Of a stretch of DNA of 64,000 nt, positions 16,733-24,687 are shown in pieces; position 1 is the stretch's first letter; each line of letters opens with the position of its first letter. A program made the translations under genes and the position numbers. The notes beneath the pieces were generated by a model. It saw nothing but the letters and a program-made list of their open reading frames with translations, searched no databases and was not told the DNA's origin. This stretch comes from Candidatus Peregrinibacteria bacterium RIFOXYA2_FULL_41_18 (GTDB lineage: Bacteria; Patescibacteriota; Gracilibacteria; UBA1369; UBA12470): positions 502 through 64,501 of the forward strand of contig MFXH01000012.1 of the NCBI GenBank assembly GCA_001788795.1. Reading direction: 5' to 3'.

Positions 16733-18028
16733 ATGGCAACTCTCATCTCCTCCCTCTCCTCTCACGTCGGCGCCGAAGTCACAATCCAAGGCTGGATGTA
16801 CAACAAGCGCGGAAGCGGCAAGATATATTTCCTTCAATTAAGAGATGGTAGCGGTTTCGCGCAGGCGGTTGTATCTGCTGATTCCGTTTCCGCGGAAGTT
16901 ATGGCGAAGGCTGAGAAATTACAGATGGAATCTTCTTGCAAGGTGACAGGTACGGTTACCAAGCATCCGAAGTTTGATGATGTTTTTGAGTTGCAGGTTA
17001 CAGATATCGAGATTGTTCAGATCCCACCTGAAGATTATCCGATTGCCAAGAAAGAGCATGGGCCGGATTTCTTGATGGATAACAGGCATTTGTGGCTTAG
17101 ATCAAGCAAGCAGTGGGCGATTCAACGCGTTCGCGACACGATCATTTCTGCAGTTTTCGATTATTTCCATCAGGAGAATTTTATCAAAATCGATACCCCG
17201 ATTCTTACGCCAAACGCGTGTGAGGGGGCGACGACTCTTTTTGAAATAAATTATTTTGATGAGGCGACTCTTTATCTGTCACAGTCGGGGCAGTTATATC
17301 TGGAGGCGGCTGTGATGTCGGTTGGTAGAGCTTTTGATTTCGGACCGGTTTTCAGGGCGGAAAAAAGCAAGACCAAGAGGCATCTTACGGAGTTCTGGAT
17401 GATGGATGCGGAGGCGGCTTATGTTGAGCATGAAGATAACCTCAAAATGCAGGAGAATATGATTGTTTTTATAGTTGAAAGATGTCTTGAGAGATGCGCT
17501 AAAGAATTGAAGATTCTTGAGAGAAATATCGAGCCGTTGAAGAAGATCAAGGCGCCTTTCAAGAGATTAACTTATACCGAGGCGATTAAGTTTCTTAATG
17601 AAAACGGTTCAGATATTAAGTTTGGCGAGGATCTTGGGAATGATGATGAGGTGACGCTGACGCGCGATAGCGAGGTTCCGGTTTTTATCCATAAATGGCC
17701 CAAGTCGATTAAGCCTTTTTATATGAAAGTCGATCCTGAGAATCCTGAGTTGGTTCTTAATGACGACATGATTGGAACGGAAGGATCCGGCGAGTTAATC
17801 GGTGGGTCGCAGAGAGAGGATAGTTATGAGGTTCTTAAGGCTGCTATCGAGAAGGAAGGGTTAAAAGGGCCGGAGTATCAATGGTATCTCGATCTTCGCA
17901 AATATGGCGGCGTGCCTCATAGCGGATTCGGACTTGGACTTGAGAGAATGGTTCGTTTCATCTGCGGAATTGAGCATATAAGGGAGACGATTCCGTTTCC
18001 GAGGATGCTTAGTAGGTTTAGGCCGTAG
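16733..18028 (+). CDS. asnS: asparaginyl-tRNA synthetase
   Basis: Charges tRNA-Asn with asparagine in the cytoplasm. An OB-fold anticodon-binding domain (about 1-110, IQGWMYNKRGSGKIYFLQLRDGSG) is followed by the class IIb catalytic domain. Motif 2 is visible as FGPVFRAEKSKTKRHLTEFWMMDAE and motif 3 as GFGLGLERMVRFICG. PNACEGATTLFEI differs from the AspRS loop and supports AsnRS; an archaeal-type AspRS/AsnRS relative is the alternative. The first 30 codons are rich in C-ending codons (CTC, ATC, TCC, GTC, GGC), unlike the rest of the gene and its neighbours. The 431-aa length is normal. Confidence 0.93.
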   Translation: MATLISSLSSHVGAEVTIQGWMYNKRGSGKIYFLQLRDGSGFAQAVVSADSVSAEVMAKAEKLQMESSCKVTGTVTKHPKFDDVFELQVTDIEIVQIPPEDYPIAKKEHGPDFLMDNRHLWLRSSKQWAIQRVRDTIISAVFDYFHQENFIKIDTPILTPNACEGATTLFEINYFDEATLYLSQSGQLYLEAAVMSVGRAFDFGPVFRAEKSKTKRHLTEFWMMDAEAAYVEHEDNLKMQENMIVFIVERCLERCAKELKILERNIEPLKKIKAPFKRLTYTEAIKFLNENGSDIKFGEDLGNDDEVTLTRDSEVPVFIHKWPKSIKPFYMKVDPENPELVLNDDMIGTEGSGELIGGSQREDSYEVLKAAIEKEGLKGPEYQWYLDLRKYGGVPHSGFGLGLERMVRFICGIEHIRETIPFPRMLSRFRP

Positions 18029-18060
18029 GTAGAGAGCAGATGGCAGGTTGCAAATTGCAA
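18026..18060 (+). repeat. degenerate short tandem array after asnS
   Basis: Words TAGGTAGAGAGCAGATGGCAGGTTGC and TGCAAAT repeat imperfectly from the asnS stop codon onward, in the sense direction, resembling the 7-bp arrays elsewhere. Confidence 0.55.
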
Positions 18061-18085
18061 ATGGGTCGTGATATCATTTTTCACT

Positions 18086-18847
18086 ATGGGTAAAACTGAT
18101 ACAAGTTGTCGTGAGGCTGATCAAGTTGAAGAGGGCGAAACTACTTGTCTCGATGATCGAGGTGTTCTTGATAAGTTGGTCAATGATTATGAGAATGCGT
18201 GGCTTCTTGTTCGTATGATTTGGGATACTTGTCGCGATCCTGTTCGTTTGCGTACTAAATCTTTTAGACGATATATTGCTCATAAAAATGAGCAATTTCC
18301 CCAGTTTCCCATGGTTTTGAGGATTACCGATCCGCGCATTATTGCGTTTGTTGATGAGACCGGCGTTTTAACAGATCGTCTTAACGAAGCGATGTCGAAA
18401 TTTGATGATGAAGGGGTTGAAAGGTGCCTTGATGCACTTCTTGAATTTCAAGAGCAGTGTACCGATTTGTGGACTGAATCTTTTGGTGGTAGATCGCATT
18501 CAAGAATTCAACCTGGTTATCATCGCGATATCCCTCCGCGTGTTTATAACTTTTACAACAGAGGTGTTCTTGAGTGGATGAGTTGCGATTATTCAAATGC
18601 ATTGATGCGTGTTGCTATTCAAGGGAGTCGGGCACTTTCTTTTACTGAATATGTTGTTGAGTATAATCTTCAGTTTCAACGAGATAGTTTCGTATTGCAC
18701 GTTACAGATCCGCGCGTGCAAGCGCTTGTTTTAGAATCCGGTTTGTTGGCTGATAAAATTAATGAAGGCGTTTTGGGTGATAATGCTGAATATGTTATAA
18801 GTGATTTTCAGCATAGGTGTAATGCATTGATGCAGGAATTTGAGTAG
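18086..18847 (+). CDS. unknown soluble protein with an internal duplication
   Basis: 253 residues from ATG 18086. Two homologous halves are visible. Residues about 31-128 contain DYENAWLLVRM, TKSFRRYIAHKNEQF, VLRITDPRIIAFV and GVLTDRLNEAM. Residues about 165-250 contain DYSNALMRVAI, ALSFTEYVVEYNLQF, VLHVTDPRVQALV and GLLADKINEGV. There is no signal peptide, TM helix or known catalytic motif. A candidate -10 box (TATCAT, 18072-18077) lies only eight bases before the ATG, hinting at a nearly leaderless mRNA; a GTG at 18068 is possible but sits on that box. Function unknown. Confidence 0.7.
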   Translation: MGKTDTSCREADQVEEGETTCLDDRGVLDKLVNDYENAWLLVRMIWDTCRDPVRLRTKSFRRYIAHKNEQFPQFPMVLRITDPRIIAFVDETGVLTDRLNEAMSKFDDEGVERCLDALLEFQEQCTDLWTESFGGRSHSRIQPGYHRDIPPRVYNFYNRGVLEWMSCDYSNALMRVAIQGSRALSFTEYVVEYNLQFQRDSFVLHVTDPRVQALVLESGLLADKINEGVLGDNAEYVISDFQHRCNALMQEFE

Positions 18848-18892
18848 TACCGACTTTTCAAGTATGAAGCCATTGCGCCATCCCGCACGTAC

Positions 18893-18921
18893 TTGACGCA
18901 CGTCTTGCTTTGTGTCATAAT
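18893..18921 (+). promoter_or_regulatory. strong promoter
   Basis: TTGACG (18893-18898), 17-bp spacer, CATAAT (18916-18921), 21 bases before the next ATG. The same -10 variant CATAAT is used by the promoter at 28638. Confidence 0.78.
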
Positions 18922-18942
18922 CCCGTGGCCTTTTAAATATAT

Positions 18943-19767
18943 ATGCAAGTAAGAGAATTTATAGATGGTTTATGGGAGGTTTCTACTGGGTTTGAGCCTG
19001 AGCTGGGGAGGTCTGATGTTTTGGAATATAAAAGAAGATTGAGTCGTGCCGAATTAGGCAGGTTTAATCAAGTTGCATCCGCGACCATATGTACAAGTTA
19101 TGTGATTTTTTGTTATTTGCAAAAAGCTCGTACTGCCGAGGAGTATGACGCTTTGCTTGATTCTGGTGTGCGCGGTAGCGGACTGTATGATGATGTTATG
19201 CGAGCTTTTGAGGAAGAGATGGCGATGCCAAGTATGGGTCGTATTTATGAAGAGGTGCGTGCGTCAATTGGTAGATTTTTGGAATCCATCCCTGGAGAGG
19301 AAGATGATGGTGGTGTCGGATCGATCGATTCGGCGGATTCTACTCCAGTCGAACCCGTTGAATCTTTCCCTCTGGCAAGATTGTCAGATGTTACTCCTAT
19401 AGATTTCAATTTGCCGGAAGAAATAGGTCCCGTGCCAATGCCTGATTTCGAAATTAGGCTTAGAAATTTCATGTCTTTTTTGGAACGAGGCGGATACACA
19501 TATCTGAATCGTCTTATCGAAGATTGGCATACTGATTATTATCGTTTCGTTATGTATAGGATTTTTCGCGATACGGATTACAATTCGGTTAAGGGCAAAA
19601 AAAGAGAGCATAATTGCGATCTTACCGATGCATGGCCGAGGCTTCCATCTGCGCCGTGCGTATTATATATGAGGCATATGTGTCTTAAGCGTCAGCAAGA
19701 ATTCCCGAAAAACAGCAGGGATTTTGATATATTTTTGGGGTTTTTGGCTCAATTCAATCCTAAATAG
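18943..19767 (+). CDS. unknown protein
   Basis: 274 residues, no signal peptide or TM helix. The N-terminal helical part (MQVREFIDGLWEVSTGFEPEL) is joined by an acidic Ser/Pro/Asp linker (about 125-165) to a C-terminal helical part with LRNFMSFLERGGYTYLNRLIEDW and several aromatic residues. No motif I recognise. It has its own near-consensus promoter and overlaps the convergent nth gene by 19 bp. Like its neighbours at 15563 and 18086 it is a single-gene plus-strand unit. Confidence 0.65.
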   Translation: MQVREFIDGLWEVSTGFEPELGRSDVLEYKRRLSRAELGRFNQVASATICTSYVIFCYLQKARTAEEYDALLDSGVRGSGLYDDVMRAFEEEMAMPSMGRIYEEVRASIGRFLESIPGEEDDGGVGSIDSADSTPVEPVESFPLARLSDVTPIDFNLPEEIGPVPMPDFEIRLRNFMSFLERGGYTYLNRLIEDWHTDYYRFVMYRIFRDTDYNSVKGKKREHNCDLTDAWPRLPSAPCVLYMRHMCLKRQQEFPKNSRDFDIFLGFLAQFNPK

Positions 19768-20363
19768 TACGTGCAGAGTTTCTTAAGCGCGCATTTTTCG
19801 CATAGCGGTTTTCTTGCCTTGCAAGTTCCTCTTCCGTGAAAAATCATTTGAAGATGTAGGTCGTGCCAATATTTTTGCGCGAAAGTTTTTTTAAGACATT
19901 TCTCGGTTTGTTCCGGTGTTTTCGCATCGCATAGGCCGAGCCGGTTTGCGACTCTGTGGATGTGCGTGTCGACAGGGAAAGCAGGCTTGTTCCAGATTTG
20001 GGAGAGTATTACTTGTGCGGTTTTTTGGCCGACTCCGGCGAGTGATTCGAGTTCCGATTGCGTTTGAGGTATTTTGCTGTGGAATTTTTTTATTAAAATC
20101 TCGCATGTCGCGATTATATTGCGGGATTTTGTATTAAAAAGTCCGCAAGGTTTGATTATTCGGGCAAGGTGTTTTTGGCCAAGGTCGAGCATTTTTTCAG
20201 GTGTGTTTGCTTGCTGAAAAAGTTTGTGCGTTACGAGATTCACTTTTTTGTCCGTGCATTGAGCGGAGAGTATTACTGCTATAAGCGCTTCAAAAGGGGA
20301 GTGCCAAATGAGAGTTGGAACTGGGTTTGGATAAAGGCGGTTTAAGATTTTCACGATCTTCAT
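19749..20363 (-). CDS. nth: endonuclease III
   Basis: A base-excision repair DNA glycosylase/AP lyase for oxidised pyrimidines. The helix-hairpin-helix LAGVGQKTAQVIL carries the catalytic Lys, and VDTHIHRVANRLG carries the catalytic Asp. The [4Fe-4S] ligands appear as C-x6-C-x2-C-x5-C near the C-terminus (CKARKPLCEKCALKKLC). ATG 20363 (MKIVKILNRLYPNP) matches the usual family start; an upstream GTG at 20381 adds six residues. It lies tail to tail with the unknown gene at 18943-19767. nfo, a second base-excision enzyme, is 1.6 kb away. Confidence 0.95.
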   Translation of the reverse strand: MKIVKILNRLYPNPVPTLIWHSPFEALIAVILSAQCTDKKVNLVTHKLFQQANTPEKMLDLGQKHLARIIKPCGLFNTKSRNIIATCEILIKKFHSKIPQTQSELESLAGVGQKTAQVILSQIWNKPAFPVDTHIHRVANRLGLCDAKTPEQTEKCLKKTFAQKYWHDLHLQMIFHGRGTCKARKPLCEKCALKKLCTYYLGLN

Positions 20364-20400
20364 GCCGCTATGATATTCCACCTAATCCAAAGAGCAACTT

Positions 20401-21501
20401 TTATGAAGTTAGCTTGCGTGATTTATTTGCCTCCGTATTTCCTGGTACGAATCTTTTTGTATCAAGAAGCATCTTATAGTCATCATATGATATTTGTTTG
20501 TCCTGTGGTTTTTTCCCTTCAGGTGCTACGCGATTATTCTCCATGATTTTCTGTGCTCGCGATTCTATTGCCGCATATGTTTCTGCGGACATATATCCTT
20601 TTTTGAATCTCGGACCATAGAATTTGCTAACCGTTTCGACGAAATCTTTTGCGGAAGTTGGGTTTAATGCAATATTCCTAACAATCGTATCCATCGACCT
20701 TGCGCCTTCTGTTTGCAGTCTGTTTTCGAGGTCTATGCTTTTTATTGCTGCGCATATTGACGCCCTTTGAGCCGGTGTAAGGTTCGGGTTTGCGAGAAGA
20801 GTTTTATTAGCTTCGCGACCGATTTGTCCTACGTTTGCCGCTCTTTCGAGTCCCTGAGATGTCAACCAATCAACCTCTTCTTTTACTATCTTTTCCAGTA
20901 TGTCTCCTTTTACTAGAGCTGATGATGGGAATGTTCGAGCATATCCTATCGGATTCATGTTGTATGCTTCGGCTTTTTGTTCAGGCGATAGAGCTGCCAA
21001 ATATTCCGGTGCTTTGTTTTCCCATTTTCCTATGTCCATTTCTTTTCCATATTGCATGAGATATCTGTCATCATTTATCGTTTCACCTTTTTCTATTAGT
21101 TGCGAATAATAATCTATTATGCCATCTGATTCTTCTGATGTTCTTGGCGAATATTCTGAGTAGTTCGCGAAATAGCACTGATCTCCGAATCTCAACATAT
21201 CGTACATTGTCGAAGGATCAAGGGTTCCCGGTTGCTTATTTGTTAAATAATTGGTCATCGTATCCGGATCCCATGTTTTTTCTGCGAATTGCGCTACCAT
21301 TTGTGCGTGATCATTGTCGATTGCGGTTTCTTGCGCATATTTTTCTGCGAATTTTTTTCCATCAGATTCGTTTCCGGTTATTACATATCTGGACCATTCA
21401 CGAAACTCTTGAAGATCTTTTGAAGCTTCTTTTACGGCTCCTTTCATTGCTTCCTTGCCTTTATCCACCAGTTCTCCGAGATTTGGCATGTCGAATCCCA
21501 T
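20401..21501 (-). CDS. unknown helical protein, second gene of a pair
   Basis: 366 residues, charged and predicted mostly alpha-helical, with no signal peptide or TM segment. The N-terminus (MPNLGELVDKGKEAMKGAVKEASKDLQEF) looks amphipathic. The middle has SPEQKAEAYNMNPIGYARTFPSS and NPNLTPAQRASICAAIKS. The start codon follows the stop of the upstream gene directly (TAA-ATG), so translation is probably coupled. No recognised domain. Confidence 0.7.
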   Translation of the reverse strand: MGFDMPNLGELVDKGKEAMKGAVKEASKDLQEFREWSRYVITGNESDGKKFAEKYAQETAIDNDHAQMVAQFAEKTWDPDTMTNYLTNKQPGTLDPSTMYDMLRFGDQCYFANYSEYSPRTSEESDGIIDYYSQLIEKGETINDDRYLMQYGKEMDIGKWENKAPEYLAALSPEQKAEAYNMNPIGYARTFPSSALVKGDILEKIVKEEVDWLTSQGLERAANVGQIGREANKTLLANPNLTPAQRASICAAIKSIDLENRLQTEGARSMDTIVRNIALNPTSAKDFVETVSKFYGPRFKKGYMSAETYAAIESRAQKIMENNRVAPEGKKPQDKQISYDDYKMLLDTKRFVPGNTEANKSRKLTS

Positions 21502-21924
21502 TTAAGCGTTTATTAGTTTTTGTATAAAATTCGGATATGCCGTTTCAGGCAAATCGTTCGCAAACTCATCCAGATTTTTTTCGTTAATGTCTGTGGTTTT
21601 TTGCGATAAAACCTCCCATGCTTCCGGATCGTCATCGACGACTGATTCAGTACATTCTTCACCTATTTTCTGAAGAAGTTCGTTTATCATGTTTTCTATT
21701 TCTTTTCCCGTCTTTGCGAATTCCTGATGATTCTTGAAAAATTCATTTAAGTTTTCGCAAAACCGTATCGCACTTACGGCTTGGATTATTTTAGTTTCCA
21801 AATCTGTTTTAATACTTGCCGCTTGCTCTTTCGAAATTGCGTTTTTCTTCAATAATGCATCGAATTCGAGTGCGAGGCTTCGAATTATCTTGTTCTTGTG
21901 ATGAAATTTTATTTTTGTAATCAT
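21502..21924 (-). CDS. unknown small helical protein, first gene of a pair
   Basis: 140 residues, rich in Lys and Glu, predicted helical, with no known motif; the N-terminus is basic (ITKIKFHHKNKIIRSLALEF) and the C-terminal half acidic. It has an excellent promoter, TTGCAA-17-TATAAT (21933-21961), whose predicted start site falls at or within two bases of this ATG, so the mRNA may be leaderless. It is coupled without spacing to the 366-aa gene downstream. Confidence 0.7.
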   Translation of the reverse strand: MITKIKFHHKNKIIRSLALEFDALLKKNAISKEQAASIKTDLETKIIQAVSAIRFCENLNEFFKNHQEFAKTGKEIENMINELLQKIGEECTESVVDDDPEAWEVLSQKTTDINEKNLDEFANDLPETAYPNFIQKLINA

Positions 21925-21932
21925 ATTTATAT

Positions 21933-21961
21933 ATTATAACATATACAGCCACTCCTTGCAA
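21933..21961 (-). promoter_or_regulatory. promoter of the two-gene unit, possibly leaderless
   Basis: On the minus strand TTGCAA (21956-21961), 17-bp spacer, TATAAT (21933-21938). The gene's ATG begins nine bases after the -10 box, about where transcription should start. Confidence 0.72.
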
Positions 21962-21997
21962 CTTTCTAATGTGCTTTTTCCAATGTATTTTCTCAGT

Positions 21998-22906
21998 ATG
22001 AATTTTATCTTTGGGGCACACATGTCGATTGCGAATGGGTTTACCGATGCGCTTAAGAGGTCGCATGAGGAGATGACCGCCAATGCGATGCAGATTTTCA
22101 TGAAATCTCCACGTGGGCGAGCGATTACCAAACTGACTCCGCAAGAAGCGGGGGAGTTTAAGGCGTATGCCAAGAAAATAGATTTCAAATTCGTTGTTGC
22201 GCATTGCTCGTATCTCTTGAATTTCGCGAAACCTGTGGTTGATTTGAGTTTTGCTGACGCAAAACAGCTTATAGGAGAGGCGCCAAGAAGCGCTTCGCTT
22301 TCTTCGCGCTGTTGGGCGCTTGCATCTCTTATCGATGATTTGCGCGGTGTTGAAATGCTCGGAGGGGCTGGTGTCGTTTTGCACGTTGGTAAGTCACTTG
22401 AATTGTCGCAAGCCGATGCGTTTGATTTTTTGATAAAAAATCTCAAAAAGATTCTTGTCGAAACTGAAGATATTGGTGCCAAAATTATTCTTGAAAATAC
22501 AGCCGGGCAGGGGACAGAGATGGGTAGAAGTTTTGAAGAGCTTGCCGAGATATATGATTCGCTAGGACAGTCTAAGAAGATTGGGTTTTGCCTAGATACT
22601 TGTCATTCGTGGGCGTGGGGATATGATTGGTCGAATGCGGATGCTGTTTTGAAGGACTTTGATAGGGTTTTGGGTCTGAAAAATCTAACACTTATTCATT
22701 TCAATGATGCAATGAAAGAGCGCGGTTCTCGAGTCGATCGTCATGCCAATTTGGGGGATGGATGTATTGGTGAAAAATCTCTTTGTGCCATTGCGAAATT
22801 TGCCGCCGAACATTCTATTCCGTTAATTCTTGAAACCCCCGAAAACAAAGGTAAGACGCACATTGATGATTTTAATTTTGTGCGTAGCCATTGTCATTCT
22901 CGATAA
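21998..22906 (+). CDS. nfo: endonuclease IV (deoxyribonuclease IV)
   Basis: A zinc-dependent AP endonuclease of base-excision repair, TIM-barrel fold. From ATG 21998 (MNFIFGAHMSIANGF, the usual family start) the motifs run FVVAHCSYLLN, GAGVVLHVGKS, KIILENTAGQGTEMG with a metal Glu, IGFCLDTCHSWAWGYD, LIHFNDAMKERGSRVDRHANLGDG and IPLILETPE. These supply the His, Glu and Asp ligands of the tri-zinc site. 302 residues is close to the family norm. An in-frame start 14 codons upstream adds a non-family stretch and is less likely. It overlaps the convergent small membrane gene by 35 bp. Confidence 0.94.
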   Translation: MNFIFGAHMSIANGFTDALKRSHEEMTANAMQIFMKSPRGRAITKLTPQEAGEFKAYAKKIDFKFVVAHCSYLLNFAKPVVDLSFADAKQLIGEAPRSASLSSRCWALASLIDDLRGVEMLGGAGVVLHVGKSLELSQADAFDFLIKNLKKILVETEDIGAKIILENTAGQGTEMGRSFEELAEIYDSLGQSKKIGFCLDTCHSWAWGYDWSNADAVLKDFDRVLGLKNLTLIHFNDAMKERGSRVDRHANLGDGCIGEKSLCAIAKFAAEHSIPLILETPENKGKTHIDDFNFVRSHCHSR

Positions 22907-23246
22907 ACGTGAACTCGTCTTCTCCGTCAGGCGTGTTCATATTTGTGACTTCGTCGTTTTCGGTCATGTTCGTTAGCGATTGAGCGTCAAGAAGTTTCGT
23001 GTCGAGCTCTTTCGATTCCGATGTCAGTGATTCATAATTGTTTTGGAGTTCCTGCAAGAGATATCCTTTTGCAGCTTTTTGGCTGGAAATGTATAGATAT
23101 GATAAAACACAAACAATTAGCATTACCGCCAATGTGCTTATTAAAAGATAATATGTTGAACGTATATCTTCCGATAAAAGACGCGGACGACCCTCGTTTA
23201 AAACATTTGAGTTGTTTTTTTTGTGTCCGTAATAGTACTTATTCAT
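22872..23246 (-). CDS. FtsL/DivIC-like single-pass membrane protein
   Basis: 124 residues: a basic cytoplasmic N-terminus (YYYGHKKNNSNVLNEGRPR), one TM helix (about 33-53), then a heptad-like coiled coil (SSQKAAKGYLLQELQNNYESLTSESKELDTKLL) and an acidic tail. This is the topology of FtsL/DivIC septum proteins, which are poorly conserved in sequence. It overlaps the stop of the SLH-RlpA gene by eight bases on the same strand; RlpA proteins act at division septa, which makes a divisome link plausible but unproven. Confidence 0.5.
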   Translation of the reverse strand: MNKYYYGHKKNNSNVLNEGRPRLLSEDIRSTYYLLISTLAVMLIVCVLSYLYISSQKAAKGYLLQELQNNYESLTSESKELDTKLLDAQSLTNMTENDEVTNMNTPDGEDEFTFIENDNGYAQN

Positions 23247-24180
23247 CTGTAGGATAGATTATTTCATATTCAACATTGAAAACTCCCGAACTCATGTATC
23301 CGAGTTGCTGGAATGCCGCTTTCGAAAGATCCAAAACGTATCCATCCGCATAAGGTCCTCGATCGTTTATGGTTACTTCGACCGTATTGTTGTTTGCCAA
23401 ATTTGTTACTCTTACAACTGTGCCGAATGGCAGAGTCAAGTGCGCTGCAGTCATTTTGTTTTGGTCGAAGACTTCACCGTTCGCCGTATGATCTCCCTCA
23501 AAAATATCCGCATAATATGTTGCCTTCCCGAATCCGACTTCGCCGGAGAAGTAATCCGCGTTTTTGTATCTATAGATTACGTAGGCGATTTCTGCACGTG
23601 TCATGTTTTCTCCCGGATGAATGTTGTTGTCTGTATCCGAATATATAAGTGCGTTTTCCGCTGCGAAATTTATATACTGGGCGTACCAAGCTGTTTTATC
23701 CGCATCTGCGAAAAATTCTTCGGATTCCGTAGGGTCTATCCCTATTAGCTCGTTCGCGTTGATGAAGATTTTCAAAAACTCAGCAAGGTTTACCGGATTT
23801 TCAGCCTTGAAAGATCCGTCTTCATATCCGGAAATTATGTTTTTTCCCAATGCCACAGTTATATATGGCGCATACCATTCCGTACCTTCAACATCTGTAA
23901 ATTCGCTAGTTTGCGAATCTGACGTTGTTGTGATTCCGGTGCTCGCAATTATGAGCTTGAGAGCTTCCGCTCGGTTTACCTCTTGGTCTGGCTTAAATGT
24001 ATTGTCGCTATATCCTGTTATTATGCCGGCTTCATATAGGTCGGATATTGCATCGTAATATTTGGTGCCTTCCGAAACATCTGAAAAAGGGAGCGTCTCA
24101 ATACTTGATGCGCTTGCCGTCTGGAATAAAACTGCGAACCCGAAAACAGCGAATAATAATTTTTTATAAATCTTGGCCAT
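23239..24180 (-). CDS. SLH-domain protein fused to an RlpA double-psi beta-barrel
   Basis: A signal peptide (1-24) is followed by three SLH repeats (about 30-205): GIITGYSDNTFKPDQEVNRAEAL, ISGYEDGSFKAENPVNLAEFL and IHPGENMTRAEIAYVIYRY. A C-terminal RlpA-like domain (about 212-313) shows GKATYYAD, HTANGEVFDQNKMTAAH, LPFGTVVRVTNLANN, VTINDRGPYADGYVLDLSKAA. RlpA of Pseudomonas is a lytic transglycosylase acting on naked septal glycan; the motif Asp of the GP(Y/F) loop is present here. SLH anchoring would hold the enzyme at the wall. The FtsL-like gene follows with an eight-base overlap. Confidence 0.9.
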   Translation of the reverse strand: MAKIYKKLLFAVFGFAVLFQTASASSIETLPFSDVSEGTKYYDAISDLYEAGIITGYSDNTFKPDQEVNRAEALKLIIASTGITTTSDSQTSEFTDVEGTEWYAPYITVALGKNIISGYEDGSFKAENPVNLAEFLKIFINANELIGIDPTESEEFFADADKTAWYAQYINFAAENALIYSDTDNNIHPGENMTRAEIAYVIYRYKNADYFSGEVGFGKATYYADIFEGDHTANGEVFDQNKMTAAHLTLPFGTVVRVTNLANNNTVEVTINDRGPYADGYVLDLSKAAFQQLGYMSSGVFNVEYEIIYPTDE

Positions 24181-24188
24181 GGTTAAAA

Positions 24189-24650
24189 TTATTTCAGCTT
24201 AATTGTAACTTGTCGGAACGCTCCGTTTCCAAGACTTTCTGTTGCCAAATCCTCAAATTCAGGTTGCATTAAATGCATGTGCACGATTCTTCTGAAGTAA
24301 GGCGACATAGGCGGTAACGATTGAGTTTTTCCGGTTTGTCTTACCTGTGCAGCTTTTCTGTTGGCAATTTCGATTACGCTTTCTTCTTGGCGTTTTCTGT
24401 AGTCGTCTATATCGAGAATTATCGAGAAGTCTTTCTTGTCTTCAAATTTTTTATAAACTATCAATTTAGCTATTGTTTGAAGAGCTTGCATGTTTTCTCC
24501 ATGCTTGCCTATTAACAAGCTCGAGTCGTCAGATTGTATGTTGACTCGGTAGGTTTTATTGTCTTCGTCTAGCGTTATATCGATGTTCGAGACTTGCAAG
24601 TTCATCGCTTTGAGAAGGTCGATGACGATGTCTTTGATATCATTTTCCAT
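24189..24650 (-). CDS. jag: Jag/KhpB-type RNA-binding protein (KH plus R3H)
   Basis: 153 residues: a KH-type domain with LIGKHGENMQALQTIAKLI followed by an R3H domain with SPYFRRIVHMHLMQ and a conserved terminal pattern GNGAFRQVTIKL. The N-terminal Jag_N domain found in Firmicutes is absent. It lies 37 bp downstream of yidC in the conserved rpmH-rnpA-yidC-jag order. Jag/KhpB binds RNA and in Gram-positives affects cell elongation; its role in CPR is not known. Confidence 0.92.
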   Translation of the reverse strand: MENDIKDIVIDLLKAMNLQVSNIDITLDEDNKTYRVNIQSDDSSLLIGKHGENMQALQTIAKLIVYKKFEDKKDFSIILDIDDYRKRQEESVIEIANRKAAQVRQTGKTQSLPPMSPYFRRIVHMHLMQPEFEDLATESLGNGAFRQVTIKLK

Positions 24651-24687
24651 ATATCTAGAGTTAGTAGTAAGTAGTTTGCAGTAAGGT

